DNA of 64,000 nt from Aselliscus stoliczkanus. Its lineage: Eukaryota; Chordata; Mammalia; Chiroptera; Hipposideridae. Of this stretch, positions 9,073 to 21,699 are shown in pieces (within the stretch, counting starts at the first letter, position 1; every line of letters begins with the position of its first letter). The notes beneath the pieces are model-generated. The model saw only the letters and a program-made list of their open reading frames with translations, did no database searches and was not told the DNA's origin. The translations under genes were made by a program, and so were the position numbers. Location: NCBI GenBank assembly GCA_033961575.1, contig CM066737.1, positions 67,042,771-67,106,770 of the forward strand, given 5' to 3'.

Positions 9073-11060
9073 CAGAATAGCTTTTTCAAAAATCTCTTGA
9101 ACATCTGAAATGTAGATCCATCCTTGGTTAATATGAAGTAAGCACGTGATTTGTATTTTTAAAATGGCACCTTTAACAGCAATATTGATTAGTTATAAAC
9201 ATTTAGGAACAGAGGTTGTATTATGTAGTATTTCAATTCTATTTTTAATCCTGCAAATGATTGTTTTCTCACAGATTTCCCAAAGCACTCATCAAAATAA
9301 ATATGAATATGATTTTCAGACATTTGTTGACATCTTTTTTTAATACAAAGCTTCTGAATTATTTACAAAATATCCAAATGTTTTTATACACATCTCTGTG
9401 AGCTTGCTCACTACTTTCAATTGATAACAAGTAAAATAAACAATATACTGAATGGAAAATTTGACAGGGATTATCTAATTTGGATTTTAGTTACCATAAA
9501 AATTAAATTACAACATATTCTCATAGCCCATATATTTAAAAAAAATTAATTATGTGAATCATAATTTCTTAAAAATTTAATGCTGAAAATAAAAAAACTA
9601 GCAATGGTAATTATATTTGACTGTTATTTGACATGACAATCAACTAAAGAGTGTATGTGAATAACCAATCAGGTACTATTAATCAAGTTGAGACACCACC
9701 AACTTCTCTTGACTCTCTCTGTAATTCTTTAATCATTAAAACAAGTACAAATAAAACATAGGTTTTTGGATGATGGCAAACATTTTGATAGGAAGTTAAT
9801 CATCTCAAATCTAATATTTTCCACATACACATTATAACAATATTTTCTCCTGAGTGTCAGCATGGTTTCTGATACTTTAAAAATTATTTATCTTATCTCC
9901 TTAGCTCAGTAAAACCTGCCAAGACACTCATAACTTGAGTGCAATGGTGGATGGCCTTAATTTTGTTTTCCTTTTTCATACTGTACTTCAAGTACGTAAG
10001 CCTTAATCTAATTGACCATTAACTAGTCTCTTCCTTATGAACTATATATTTCTAGATAGTTTCAAAACATTTAATATATTATTTTATATTATGGTATTAG
10101 TAAAAGTGTATCAACTCTAGGAGCATGTACATTTTAAGAGATGATTCATTTATCTCTTTATTCATCAAATTGATTTATTTTCTATAAAATATCTGAGGAA
10201 CAGAACATAGAGCTCATAGGAAAATGGGCAGGTAAGAGGAGATATAATGAGTGTTATGATAGAAGTGTGTACAAAGAAAGGGCAATGCCAAGATTAAAGT
10301 ATGATATTTTGAATGATGTATATTCAAATACTGACTCACCTGGGAAACATGTATTTCTAGGCAAAGGGACCTTCTAGGAGCCTCTAACATAACAGCTTCT
10401 GAATGAAGATTTCTTATCAACTATTATTTTAACTATGGCAAGGACAGAACCTTGCTAAAATTGATTAAAAGCTATGGTAATGCAAATGTTATGCAAATAA
10501 TGATCATCTGTTTTGTAAGCAAAATTGCGGCTATGGAAATACAGTAGTACTACTTATCCAGTGTATTAAGTGTTGTAGTTTAAGACCTCAGACTTCTCCA
10601 AACCTCAAGTGCTGCCTAGAGAGAATTTTAAAATAGTCTATTGAAGTCTCTAACCTGTATAATTCATATTTCCTTTGGTTACATCAAAATCATGGTACTA
10701 TCGTATGCAAGAAAATAGTAGACATTTTTCTGCCGAAATGTCAAGTTAATTGGGAAATAGGTAAAGTGAAAAAATACTTTCTCTCCATCATAAACCTAAT
10801 GTTTTTACCTGAGTGCTTAGACACCATCATGGTAGACCCTATATAAATATCTAAAACAGATGATAAAGGTCAAATATTTCTTCCATGTTTTAGACTTTCC
10901 ACCCCAAACAGTTTCAGCCTTATATACTTGGGCAAACCCCTTCTACTGTTTGGACCACAATTTTCCTTTCTTTAAAAATATAGATGTAGAACTTGATCAT
11001 CTCTAAGTTTCTTTCTAATACTAATGTTTTTCAACATGGTCTTTAAAAAATTATGAGGAT
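9073..11060. other. No recognised feature
   Basis: About 2 kb of AT-rich DNA. No coding evidence, no RNA gene and no repeat that I can name. Confidence 0.5.
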
Positions 11061-11064
11061 CCTG

Positions 11065-11480
11065 CCTTGTGTCAGGTATTTGTTAAGCATTGCAGAAACA
11101 AAGATAAATGTCGCAGGAACCCTGTCATTAATGCTGATATTCTAATGGAGAACAGGTGTATGTAAACAAATGATAATATCAGAAGGGGCTAATTCAAGAC
11201 TTGGAATATTTTTTGAGGGCTAAGGGAACAAAGGAAGGCTTTATACAGTATGGAAGATGTGGTGAAAAATGGGATATTGGCAATGAAAAGGGCTAGCCTT
11301 TAGAAAGGCACATACACAAGAAAATAAGTCTTCTTTTCGGGGTTGTGAGTAGCTTATAGTTGGAGGATAAGGCATGCTGGAAGAGACACAGAGAGATGGC
11401 TCTCATAGAATGCAGGTGACACAGACAGATTATAAGATACATGAAGGTATTTCAATAATTTCTTGTAGGCATTAAATAAT
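11065..11480 (+). repeat. Possible ancient interspersed repeat, family unknown
   Basis: Phrases such as gtcaggtatttgttaagc, ggaaccctgtcattaatgc and gaacaaaggaaggctt resemble a widely dispersed, very old mammalian repeat. I cannot name the family and the edges are unclear. Confidence 0.3.
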
Positions 11481-11826
11481 TATTGAAAAATTAAGAGAAA
11501 ATAAGTGATATTAAGTTGAAATATTAATAATAACTATATATTAATTAAAATTAAGAGCAGAAAAGTGTTTTAGGATAAAAAAAATAGCTGGTTATCTGAA
11601 ATGGAATGTTATTAAAGTGGTGAAGGTTGGATACACATGTTTAAACTGTGTAATTGCTATAGTTCCTTCTGATTCTAAAGGTTTATAACTGGGCTAAAAA
11701 GTTAGTAACTGGGCTAAACCCAGATATTAAAGGGCCTTGAATGCCAGGCTAAACTTGAATATTTTGATATAGTCAATGCAAGGACTTTTGCTGGTCCTAA
11801 TTTAAGGACAGTGGCATAAATAAAGT

Positions 11827-12370
11827 CATGCAAGGTCAGATAATTAAGTTCGTGAAATTGTTCCAACAATATTGCTAACCTTTTTTTAATATCAGAGGGA
11901 TTATTCATTATGAATTTGTAACAATTGGACAGTTAACCAAGTTGACTATTTGGAAGTGCTGAAAACGCTGTGTGAAAAAGACAAAAATGACTCTTGCATC
12001 ACAACAATGCACCAGCTCACAGGGCACTGTCTGTTAGGGAGTTTTTAGCCAGTAAATAAATAACTGTTTTGGAACACCCTCCCTACTCACCTGACCTGGC
12101 CCCCAAGGGCTTCTTTCTTTACCCAAAGATAAAGGAAATATTGAAAGGAAGACATTTTGATGACATTCAGGACATCAAGGGTAATACGACAACAGCTCTG
12201 ATGGCCATTCCAGAAAAAGTTCCAAAATTGCTTTGAAGGATCGACTAGGCACTGGCATCAATGCATAGCTTCCCAAGGGGAGTACTTCGAAGGTGACTGT
12301 AATGATATTCAGCATGAGGTATGTACCACTTTTTCTAGGATGAGTTTGAGAACTTTTGTCAGTCCTCATA
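11827..12370 (+). mobile_element. Mariner transposon, internally deleted (copy 1)
   Basis: About 544 bp. The left end (aaggtcagataattaagttcg) and the right end (gaacttttgtcagtcctcata) are imperfect terminal inverted repeats; the right end is followed by TA, the mariner target. Inside, a short 5' stretch jumps straight to the carboxy part of a mariner transposase (TFFNIRGIIHYEFVT-like reading at about 11877, then SVREFLA, then FDDIQDIKG). The DNA-binding domain and first catalytic Asp are absent. The second Asp region reads HHNNAP and the third PKGF, so both remaining catalytic aspartates are lost. It is non-autonomous. The same deletion occurs at 63157-63725. Confidence 0.85.
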
Positions 12371-13686
12371 TATCATGAAAACAATTTGTTTTGATTTTTC
12401 TTAATATGTATAAAATATTGAGTAGTGGAATGAAAATGTTCGGGTTTTTGAACAATTAAACATAACACTTAAAAGAAATATGTTTTGTGGAACTCCCAGG
12501 TCATTGGAGTGGCTAATTCACTCGTTTGCTGATTGGGGCACTTTGGTGGAAAATGCTGAGGAGAATCAGGAATGCTGATCTCTAAGATATATTCCACCTC
12601 TAAAATAGATTGTCCTATGATTGCAGGTACAGCATGCCTAGAAGTGTGCTTGAGTCTCTTTTCATTGATATTTCGGTGAGGTGATTTCCTTTATTTATTC
12701 TAAAGCATAGATGTTCTTTGTTCTCTTTTGCCATCATAAAAAGAATGTCAGGGAAAGATTAAATCAATCATTAAAACTGGGTTCAGAATAGATTAACCAC
12801 AGAAAAAAAGGCACTAAGTGTGAGAAACACGTTTTCTTTCCTTAAGAAGCATTTTATATAAGAACTTAAGGAATCTGAATTTAGATATCACAAATTTGAA
12901 CATACTCATCAATTTACATAGCTCCTCATTTTATCCATAATTTTAGAATTCATTTGTGCACATTAAGAAACTGGGTTGAAGGTCAATATAAGCATTGGAC
13001 AGACACACTAAACTTCAGATCAAACAGTATTTCCTTGCAGTGACCCCAAATCACAATGCTGCCGAAGTAAGCTGCAAATGAAATGAAATGCAAATCCACT
13101 TCATGTTCAAGATGAAATAAGATAATGTATATGGAATTCTTTATAAATAACTGCTCTAAAATAAAGCAATGTAAGATATGAAATTAAAATTCAAATTAGA
13201 AAAGCAAAGTCAAATATATATGTGTAATTTCTGAGTTGAACATTACTGCAAGATTTGGCAATTATAGCTTCATATCTTCATAAGGCAAGATTTTGGACCT
13301 CTGTATCCCTGTACTTTGTGAGAATACATGAGTCTTTAATTGTTTTATAGTATCTGGTTCTACTATGGTCGTATGTACCTGGTGTATGTTTTAAAATATT
13401 GAGTGGTACACTTTAAACCTGATTTTAATAAGTGACAATTACATTCTTTTCCCACACATTAAGGATATGGATTATACATTTCTAGAGACATTCTCACCTT
13501 TGGCTTATGTTTTGATTGTTGTTTTATTTAATATAATTTCAATAACGGTGGCAATGCTTGCAATATTCTCTAATAATGGATCAAACAGCTCACAGAAGAA
13601 AAGTTTATTGTTTTTCTGTGATCTCAGGAACAAACATTTCAAATAAAATTTATGTCATTTGATGTTGGCTCTGTCATCTTCTAAAA
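12371..13686. other. No recognised feature
   Basis: AT-rich DNA between the mariner and the next SINE, with nothing that I can assign. Confidence 0.5.
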
Positions 13687-13790
13687 TTTTTTTTTGAGGG
13701 CAGTGTCACTGGCCCTCATATGTGGGACCCGAACCGAGGCCGCTGGTTTACCCAAGCCAGCGCTTAACCACTGCGGCACTCGGCCAGCCC
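13687..13790 (-). mobile_element. tRNA-derived SINE, short form
   Basis: The plus strand reads tttttttgagggcagtgtc to cactcggccagccc. The flanks ggctctgtcatcttctaaaa and ggctccatcatcttttaagg form a diverged target-site duplication. Confidence 0.92.
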
Positions 13791-14736
13791 AAGGCTCCAT
13801 CATCTTTTAAGGGGGCTACTTTCCATGGCATTCTGGAAATAAGGTAAAGATGGCTGAAAACAAAACTTAACATTGCAATAATAGATTTGGCTCACATTCC
13901 AGGAAGCACTGGTATTAAAAGAGATTAATTTGGAGATGCTCATCTTGTTATCACAGGATTGTCAAGGTCAGCAAGTGTCATTGTGAACACTGATGATAAG
14001 ATGCCAGGAGATAGATAAAAAAATAAAATAAAATAATACTACAGTTAGGAACTAAACTCTGCCCTTTACAAGTATTTTATAGATACTGATGTGGAATTTA
14101 AACTTGGATTGTGTAGGAAGGAATCCAGTTAATCTCCTCTTAATAAAGGCTTTTATTTTAATTACCTTTTACATATATCAAAGCTATTGCACCTGACACA
14201 AATAGTTAAGGATTTTAATGTAATTTTTGTACTGAGAAATGACATTTTGAAGGATGCTAAAAATCTTGCAAACAGCTCACTGTCTTTACAATGATGATGA
14301 ATTACAGTATTTTTGCAAGGTCTAGTGTAATTTTTCTTATTATTTAAAGATGGAACTGATAGAACCACACAATAATGATAGAAGCAGTGCGATACCAATA
14401 AAAAGCTCATTAGAATAAAAATTACCAAGTATCTTTTTTCTCAGGGTAAGTGTGTATCTTTTAAAAGCCTAAATAGGGAACATCAACACTATATATAAAC
14501 CCTCCCCATAGTATAAGGAAAAAAACTAGGAATCTTCACCGTGTTGAGGGGACGGGAGGGAGAAAGAAATGGAGAAAAGGAAGGAGCCACAGAGATTGAG
14601 AGAGTGAAAGAGATAGAGAGAGAAGTTTCATATTCACATTTCTTCTGGAGATTACACCTTAATCTTCATTTAGAAACCCTAGCGGGGAAGTAGAATCTGC
14701 ATTTAAATACAATTATTTTTCCAAATAACGAATATT
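13791..14736. other. No recognised feature
   Basis: AT-rich with a purine-rich patch (gagagagaagtt region near 14600-14625). No gene and no named repeat. Confidence 0.5.
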
Positions 14737-14814
14737 GCCCATGTGGGAATCGAACCGGTGACTCTGTTGCTCAGAGCTTGCAATATTAACCAACTGAGCC
14801 ACTCAGCCAACCCC
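14737..14814 (-). mobile_element. Older tRNA-derived SINE, head only
   Basis: The plus strand reads gcccatgtgggaatcgaacc, then gactctgttgctcagagctt and ccaactgagccactcagcc. It is the tRNA-like head of the older SINE subfamily (as at 5571-5847), with the body missing. Confidence 0.75.
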
Positions 14815-15506
14815 TTCAATGTTCTTTCAGGTAAAACAAAATTTAATTATATTCCTTTTCTTTGTCATGTTTAAAAGAGGAAAAAAGGATCAGTCCACCA
14901 CCAAATACCTTAAACTGGATATTCAGCAGTTCATTATCTGGTACATACTTTTAAAATAAAAGGAGCAGATCTATATCAACAGTGCCTGAAGCTAGTGATA
15001 ACATAATTCCTCTACTCCCTATCATATAATGTTGGTGAAAGAGATAATACAGAAAATGCTACCTTTACACCAAAGGCATTAGTTATGACTGTAATTTTAT
15101 ATTCTTAACCTAAAATGTCTGAGATGGTGTGTAATCACACTCTAAACTCATCGTACTGATTTTTCTATCACGTTCAGATGCAAGAGCCTTATTTAAATTT
15201 ATAGGCATGAATGCATTTCAGTGGGTTAATTATCAAGTCAAGATTTTAACTCTTAAAGTCAGTGATACCAAAAAATGCAGTTTTACAGATCCCTTTATCT
15301 GATAGAGTAAATGTCTCTCATGTAGTAAGATATTATTCATCTTTGGAACCAATAAAGCCTCTAAATTACAAATTGCTCTGGCAAAAATTCAACAATATAC
15401 ATTAAAGTTATTCCTCATATGCTCTCCTGGTGGCCATTCCACTCACACAATTCACATGCTTATCATTATGAGTTCTCTTTCCACCCTTGCTCATAGGGCA
15501 TATCAA
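14815..15506. other. No recognised feature
   Basis: AT-rich DNA with no assignable element. Confidence 0.5.
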
Positions 15507-15523
15507 AAACTTTAATGTCCTTC

Positions 15524-15905
15524 AATCAGCATATATTTGACCCCCTTTACCCTTTTCTACCTTTTCCCCTCCCCACTTTTCCTCTGGTAACCACTATACT
15601 GTTGTCTGCATGGATGAGTTTTTGTTTGTCTTATTCATTTGTTGCCTTCAGTTTTATATCCCACATATACTTGAAGTCATATGGTTCTTGACTTTTTGTG
15701 TCTCACTTATTTCACTTAGCATAATAATCTCAAGATTCATTCATGTTGTTGCTAATGGAAGAAGGAGATTTGACTTCTGATAGTGAGTATACAATGCAAA
15801 ATACAGATAATATATTATAGAATTGTACCCTTGAAACCTATGTAATTTTGTTAACCAATGTCACTCCAATAAATTTAATAAAAAATAAATCAAAAAAGTA
15901 AATTA
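15524..15905 (+). mobile_element. L1 LINE with 5' inversion (twin priming)
   Basis: The left part (about 15530-15762) is L1 in minus orientation (gaccccctttaccc, ctctggtaaccactatactg, cacttatttcacttagcata). The right part (about 15763-15900) is the adjacent L1 3' end in plus orientation (gagtatacaatgcaaaatac, ccaatgtcactccaataaat, A tail). The two pieces are neighbours in L1 with the first one flipped, the mark of twin priming. The target-site duplication spans this L1 and the SINE that follows it. Confidence 0.85.
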
Positions 15906-15921
15906 AAAAGAAAAAAAACCT

Positions 15922-16041
15922 GGGCCAGCTGAGTGGTGTGGGGGTTAAGCACTGGCTTGGGAAGCCAGCGGCCCTGGTTCGGGTCCCACATATGAGGGCC
16001 AGTGACACTGCCCTCAAAAACAAACAAACAAACAAAACAAC
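15922..16041 (+). mobile_element. tRNA-derived SINE, short form, in an L1 tail
   Basis: Head GGGCCAGCTGAGTGGTGTGG, end ctgccctcaaaaacaaacaa. It begins within the A-rich tail of the twin-primed L1. aaactttaatg occurs at 15507-15517 before the L1 and at 16042-16052 after this SINE, so the SINE was inserted within the L1 tail. Confidence 0.9.
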
Positions 16042-16059
16042 AAACTTTAATGCTTCTTT

Positions 16060-16708
16060 ATTACAGGCCACCACATAGAAGCATGGTTTTAGACAACAGG
16101 ATCTCCACAACTATGCTGTTAAAAATACTTTTCCTATGCATTAATCTGTCTGTCTACTTCTAAGAGTTATGGAACACGGATGCAGGAAGTAGGAACAAAT
16201 AGGTGGTAGGTGGCAGTATACCAAACACCTGACTGGGTGATGAGGGATCTGAGTCTGTATATAAAAATTGTAGTAGTCTGAGCCATCAATAAAGACATGC
16301 CATGTAAATTGATTATAAAAATTTTATTTATACAAGTTTTCTTTACTTTTAAAATTTGTTTCCATTATCAATTTATACCAATAAAATTTCTTCATTAAAG
16401 GTGATGTTCAGTAGAGCTTTGACTAAATTAAGCCATTAAGATGACTCTAAGAAACTGTTTTAACTAAATGCATCCAACCCTCTAAACTAAAATAAAATCA
16501 TACAATGGGGTTAAATGTTAATATGTCTCCAATGGTAGCTGCTCACATAAGATAACAACAAAGAGGGCAAGATCAAATAAAATAAAACAAAAGCAAAAAA
16601 AGCAGAAAAAAAAACCCAAAGGAAAATCCCTATGTGCTGAATTCTCAGTGTTCTTCCTTAGTTAACTAAATCTAACATAGCTTCGACAGTCTTTCTAGTC
16701 CCATTATT
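16060..16708. other. No recognised feature
   Basis: AT-rich DNA with no assignable element. Confidence 0.5.
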
Positions 16709-16880
16709 TAAAAGCGGGGGAGTGGGGTAGCAAACTAGGGGAGGGGGGTTGTCACTTTGAGGGGTAAAAAGTATAACTATTGCACTGTGTTATACACCTG
16801 AAACTAATTTAAAAAATGTTTATTTCACAATAAAAGAATTTAAATAAATAAATAAATAAAAATAAAGAAAATAAATCAAG
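16709..16880 (+). mobile_element. L1 LINE 3' end
   Basis: aggggggttgtcactttgag, then aaaagtataactattgcact and acctgaaactaatttaaaaa, ending in an AAAT-rich tail at about 16835-16870. It is heavily 5'-truncated. Confidence 0.85.
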
Positions 16881-18060
16881 AACAAAGTATTTTGCTGTAC
16901 TTTTTGTAAAACATAACCAATAATTTTTCTATTTTTTCAAGGACTGTGTTCTTCATAGAACCTCTTTTAGAGGAGAACATAGTTATATTTTCTCCAAAGG
17001 TAACTTAAGGAAAGAGCTAACATCTTAAAATAATACACTCCTTTAAGGCATTTTGCTATCGTACTAAACCAGCTTATTGGAAAATATGAAATATGTGAAA
17101 TTATGCCCACAAAGGGAAATTCAATGTCATTATACCTACTCAAACTCAGGGTTTTATTCCAATTACTTATGGAGGCCATAGTGAGGAAGGTATTTAACAA
17201 CTGTCCTACACTGACTCCCCAAACTTACCAGTTTTATTCAAACAGGAAATAAAATTGTCAGAATACTGTTGCTTTTTAAATTTCCTTTTTCCTCTTCTTT
17301 CCTCCCTTCCTTCCTTCCTCAATTGTGTGTCATCTCTGCTGCGTACCAAGTTGGGGTTTTTTTTGTTTGTTTTTTGTTTTTCCTAATCTTAGCATCTCTA
17401 TATTCTTATTTATCTTTCACATATTTGGAAAATAAGTTTGTCTTTTGATGGCTTCCTTCAGATGATTTGAATATTACATATCCTTCTGTTCTCCTAGACC
17501 ATGTATAATGAGAAAAATTTTTTCCAAGTAACCACCCTGATCCTGATCTCATGAATTCATGATAGCTTCTAGCTTGTTTAGAAAGTTGGTTGTTTGGTGA
17601 TTTTTTTTGAAATTAGTTAACTAGAGATTTCATTCTATTATCTGATTAGTAGAGATTATTGGGGAGGTAGAGATTAAAAACTAAGTCTATTATCTATCAT
17701 GTACATTCTTAACATGTCTGTACTTTAAAAATAGGTGACCCCAAAATATTGACTTGAATAACAATCTAATGCTGTGTTGATAACTGCAAATAATCTTAAT
17801 AGTATGAAAGTCAATTTTATATAATATTTTCCTTCAAACAGGATTTAGAAAATTTATATTCATCTACAGGAAGTCATGCCAATGTTTAAAAATAATTTCA
17901 AAAGTTATTAAGGGCCAAATTTTCAAAGTCTGTATAATTAATATTGTATAATCAAGAAATTGCAGTGTCCTCATGTTCAGGAGACTTTAAACTGATTTTA
18001 TACTTTTTTTAAAAAAGAAATATAACCCTTTTAAATATGTAGAAATCAGATAATTTCACT
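16881..18060. other. No recognised feature
   Basis: AT-rich DNA with a CTTCC-rich patch near 17295-17320. No gene seen. Confidence 0.5.
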
Positions 18061-18075
18061 AGCTCCTCATATTTT

Positions 18076-18263
18076 TTTTCATTTTTTTATTAGTTTCAGG
18101 TGTACAACACAATGCAATAGTTATACTCTTTACCTCACCAAAGTGACAACCCCTTTCCCCCAGTTCGCCACCCCACTCCCCACCAACATATCATACATAT
18201 CTATTACAATTCCTTTGACTCCCTTCCACAGTATACTCCATATCCCATGACCATCTATATATT
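18076..18263 (-). mobile_element. L1 LINE 3' end, about 190 bp
   Basis: ttttattagtttcaggtgta, aaagtgacaacccctttccc and cacagtatactccatatccc are the reverse of L1 3' UTR text. It is flanked by agctcctcatatttt (18061-18075) and agttcctcatatttt (18264-18278), a target-site duplication with one mismatch, which shows that only the last ~190 bases were inserted. Confidence 0.9.
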
Positions 18264-18309
18264 AGTTCCTCATATTTTAAATGAAAAAAATGAAAGTGAG
18301 TAGTTTTAT

Positions 18310-18426
18310 TTGTTTTTATTTTTATTGTTTTTTTGAGGGCAGTGTCACTGGCTCTCATATGTGGGACCGAACCGGGCCGCTGGCTTCCCAAGCCAGTGCT
18401 TAACCACCGTGCCACTCAGCTGGCCC
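18310..18426 (-). mobile_element. tRNA-derived SINE, short form
   Basis: T-rich left end, then gagggcagtgtcactggctc to cactcagctggccc. It has a perfect 18-bp target-site duplication, gaaagtgagtagttttat, at 18292-18309 and 18427-18444, so it is young. Confidence 0.95.
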
Positions 18427-18444
18427 GAAAGTGAGTAGTTTTAT

Positions 18445-18894
18445 AATTTAGATTTAAAGAACACATTTTTTGAAAGACAAATTATGTGCTGAAGAATTTT
18501 GATATCCTATGATGAATAATCCTGTTCAGAATCATTAATAATAAAATTCATTAAAATACTTCATTTTTCTTCTGTACTTCAAAGTATCTAGAAAAATCAC
18601 TCTCTAGGGAATATAATATTTTCCTTATTGCATTTTTAAAGAAGATTATGTATTCTTTTTATTAAGACTGCATTGAACTTTGTAGATTTCTGCTACTCGA
18701 ATAGCTTTAGGTTTTTCATAGAGTATACTAGTCACTAGAAAATAAATGAAACAAATATTAATGGTAAAAAGATTCTATTTGCTGATGTTATTTTATCTAC
18801 TTTCATAGAAAATAACATTTATTTTTTCATCTTAAAGGAGAATGTTATGCATCTCATGTATAAGTTGGCAAGTTGGCTTCAAATCATTTACTTT
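18445..18894. other. No recognised feature
   Basis: AT-rich DNA with no assignable element. Confidence 0.5.
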
Positions 18895-18907
18895 TAGATT
18901 AGTTTTT

Positions 18908-19330
18908 TTTGTTTTTCTTTTAAAGATTTTTATTGGTGAATTGGGGGAGGGGAACGACATTGGGGAACCAGACAAGTTGCTGTCTGTTTTTGTTCTTCAG
19001 TCTAGTTGCGGAGGACATTCCTTTACTAGCCCATGTTGGTATCATAATTGCGCTCTTCCTGGATGAGGCAGATCTGTCGCGGGCCTCTGGATGTCGCTCA
19101 CCGCGGCTATTGGCAGCTCACGCTGCCTGCCGGCCACTCACTGTAGCATACGGCAGCCCACTGCAGCAGGGGCTGCAGCCTACACTGTCGCGGGGGCTCA
19201 CAGCCCAGCTCCAGGTGGAGCTGTTGTTAGCTGTGGAGGGCAGTGTCACTGACCCTCATATGTGGGATCCCAATCGAGGCCGCTGGCATCCCAAAACCAG
19301 CTCTTAACCAATGCTCCACTCGGCCGGCCC
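18908..19330 (-). mobile_element. tRNA-derived SINE, long form
   Basis: This is the minus-strand third copy of the long SINE. The reverse complement of 18915-18940 gives CCAATAAAAATCTTT, again AATAAA next to TCTTT. The head ends ctcggccggccc at 19330. tagattagttttt at 18895-18907 and 19333-19345 is the target-site duplication. The body carries several CpGs (for example gtcgcgggcctc), suggesting limited decay. Both strands have longish open frames by chance. Confidence 0.93.
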
Positions 19331-19345
19331 TATAGATTAGTTTTT

Positions 19346-21699
19346 AAAATACATACATTAAGCCACAAAATTTGGTTTATTATGAGCTTTTAAGAAAAAT
19401 TATGAAAATGGTTTTCTTTAATTCATGGACATGTTGAAAAGTGTTAATAGTTCTATTAATCAAACAATGAAATATAGAGTATGGTAATATAGAACAAACG
19501 CTTAAAATCAAAGTAAAAGCTTGGGAATCATCTGAGTTAAGATTTGTATTTGTAGAGAGAACCACAAGCCACTCACAGTGTTTATTCATCTTCTCATGAG
19601 CAATTACTTATTAGGATGTCTTAATATTTATGAAAATAATATTTAATGAGTTATTTTCAATAAGTTATCATTATGCAATGTTATACAGCAATTAGAAAAG
19701 GACAAGTCAGTAAAATAAGCATTGAATGCCAATGTATTTAATTTAATTACTTTTAGCTGAATTTATTTACACATTTATTTAATCATAGTAATGTAATGTG
19801 AAGATGTAATACATAAGAATTATATAAAATAAAATTAAAATAAATATAAATTGACGTCTCCTTGAGGGAGAAGTAAAATGCAGTTTTGACAATTCTAAAC
19901 TAGAAAATATACATTTATTAAAATAATTTTAAGTGTAATATTTTATAGGCTTCTAATAGTGAAAAGTAGTAGTTTTGGTTGTGTTTTTTTTTTAATTCAG
20001 TCCTTTCTTAAAAGAAAACAAGATCTGAGAAATCATGGAAAACTGAATGCTTCATACTGTGAAAATGGCTGTACTTTTGAGTAATAAATACCATCATAAG
20101 AATGACAGGAACCCCCACACATGTTACATACATCAAGCCACATATTTGCTTATTACAAGATGTTCAGCAAACATCTGATTATATTCAAATAAAATTACAA
20201 TGGTAATTATAAACATTGAGACACAAAAATGTTGTCTAGTATTATTGATGTATAATTTCCACAGGATTATTTATTTTCAATAGACTTATTGGGTCCATAA
20301 AATGCTTATAATTTAGAAACAAAAATATAAAGATCTAAATTAAATTAGATCACATAATCAAATATTAGTCAATTAGAAATTGAAGCAAAGATAGAAATAT
20401 GATCCTATGGTACAATACAGTACCAGTAAAGATACATATTTGATAACACTACTTTAATTTATGTACAATTATCTTAACAAAAATATCTTCTCACCTCTTT
20501 CCTACCCTAGAACTGCTTTGCATAGACTAAAGATTTTACCTTCTCAAAGATATCATATTGGCTGAGTGAATAAGAAACATTTCGGAGCTTCATCCTTCCA
20601 ACTTGATGTTCAGTCATTATATTTTGTTTTAAAGAGTTGGATATGCTGGTGCTCTAGTGAGTATGTGTTCCCCATAATCTTTTCATGTTAACATATCAAT
20701 CTTCCCAGAAAAGTTTCATCTCTATGGATCTTACCAGTAATGAAGAAAATGCAGAAAAACAGAATATGGTGGCTTAGTAGTTTGAACAAAGGAATTGAGT
20801 AGTTTCACCTGTTTTACCTCAATGAGCATACTTAGCAGGTTTTTTATTCTCAAATTATCTGAACAAATTAAAATATTCATACATTACTATTTAATAAAGA
20901 TTCTCAATGTGATTCTGTGTTAATATTAACAAATCACACTCCTCCCACAGTCTATCTGGTACACATGTGGGAACCATGGCAACTATTATAATATAAATTT
21001 TTATCTTCACAAAACAGCGAAGAGTCATATTATGATTATTCATTAAAAATTTCAATGTTTTTAATCATTTTTGTATGTCATACTATTTTAAACAAAGAGG
21101 AATTTGGCTTTGCTCTGCATCCTAGTAAAGAAAAGATTGGTATTTTATCTGTTTAGTAGTCTTTTGACTAAAGATACAGAGTAGCAATTAATACGTTTCT
21201 CATAAGGAAATAGAAAATTGTACTAGCTAAAATTTTAATCCTAAAACATTAATGTCCTATGAGAGCTTCTAAGAAGTTTGTACAATCTTTATCATTATAT
21301 TATGGAGACTATTATACTACATGTCTTAAGGAGCTTCTAAGAAGTTCAGGAAAGCTTAAGAACATTGTAGTATATTTTTGAAAACTGGTTATAAAAGTTC
21401 TAGAGCCAGAGGCTAATAATTTATTAAAATTTCAAAAATCTTATTTGAAACATGTAAGTATAATTTCTTCTTCTGCCTACTATAGATTATAAAAAGTATT
21501 CATGCTAGGTAGTAAGCTTCAGGTTACATAGAGTAAAGAGATTTTAAATTTATGTAATGTAGTTAGTAATATGGTCACTTGTTTCAGGTCTTGTAAAATC
21601 ATCACCTTTTCAAGATACCTACCTAGAAAGGCTTATTTAAAATTGCAGGCTGACCTGCCTCTAAAAATCAACTTGTAAACCCACTGTCTCAGCACTGTA
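19346..21699. other. Unique AT-rich DNA, one short direct repeat
   Basis: About 2.3 kb with no recognised gene or repeat. The only feature is the repeated 16-mer at 21263 and 21331, listed separately. Confidence 0.5.
21263..21346. repeat. Pair of identical 16-mers around TTCTAAGAA
   Basis: gagcttctaagaagtt occurs at 21263-21278 and 21331-21346. Each contains TTCTAAGAA, which fits the palindromic TTCNNNGAA form used by STAT factors. It may be a small duplication without function. Confidence 0.5.

Noticed and set aside
18933..19307. 124-codon plus-strand frame
   Set aside because: It lies wholly inside a minus-strand long SINE; the CpG-rich body lacks stops by chance.
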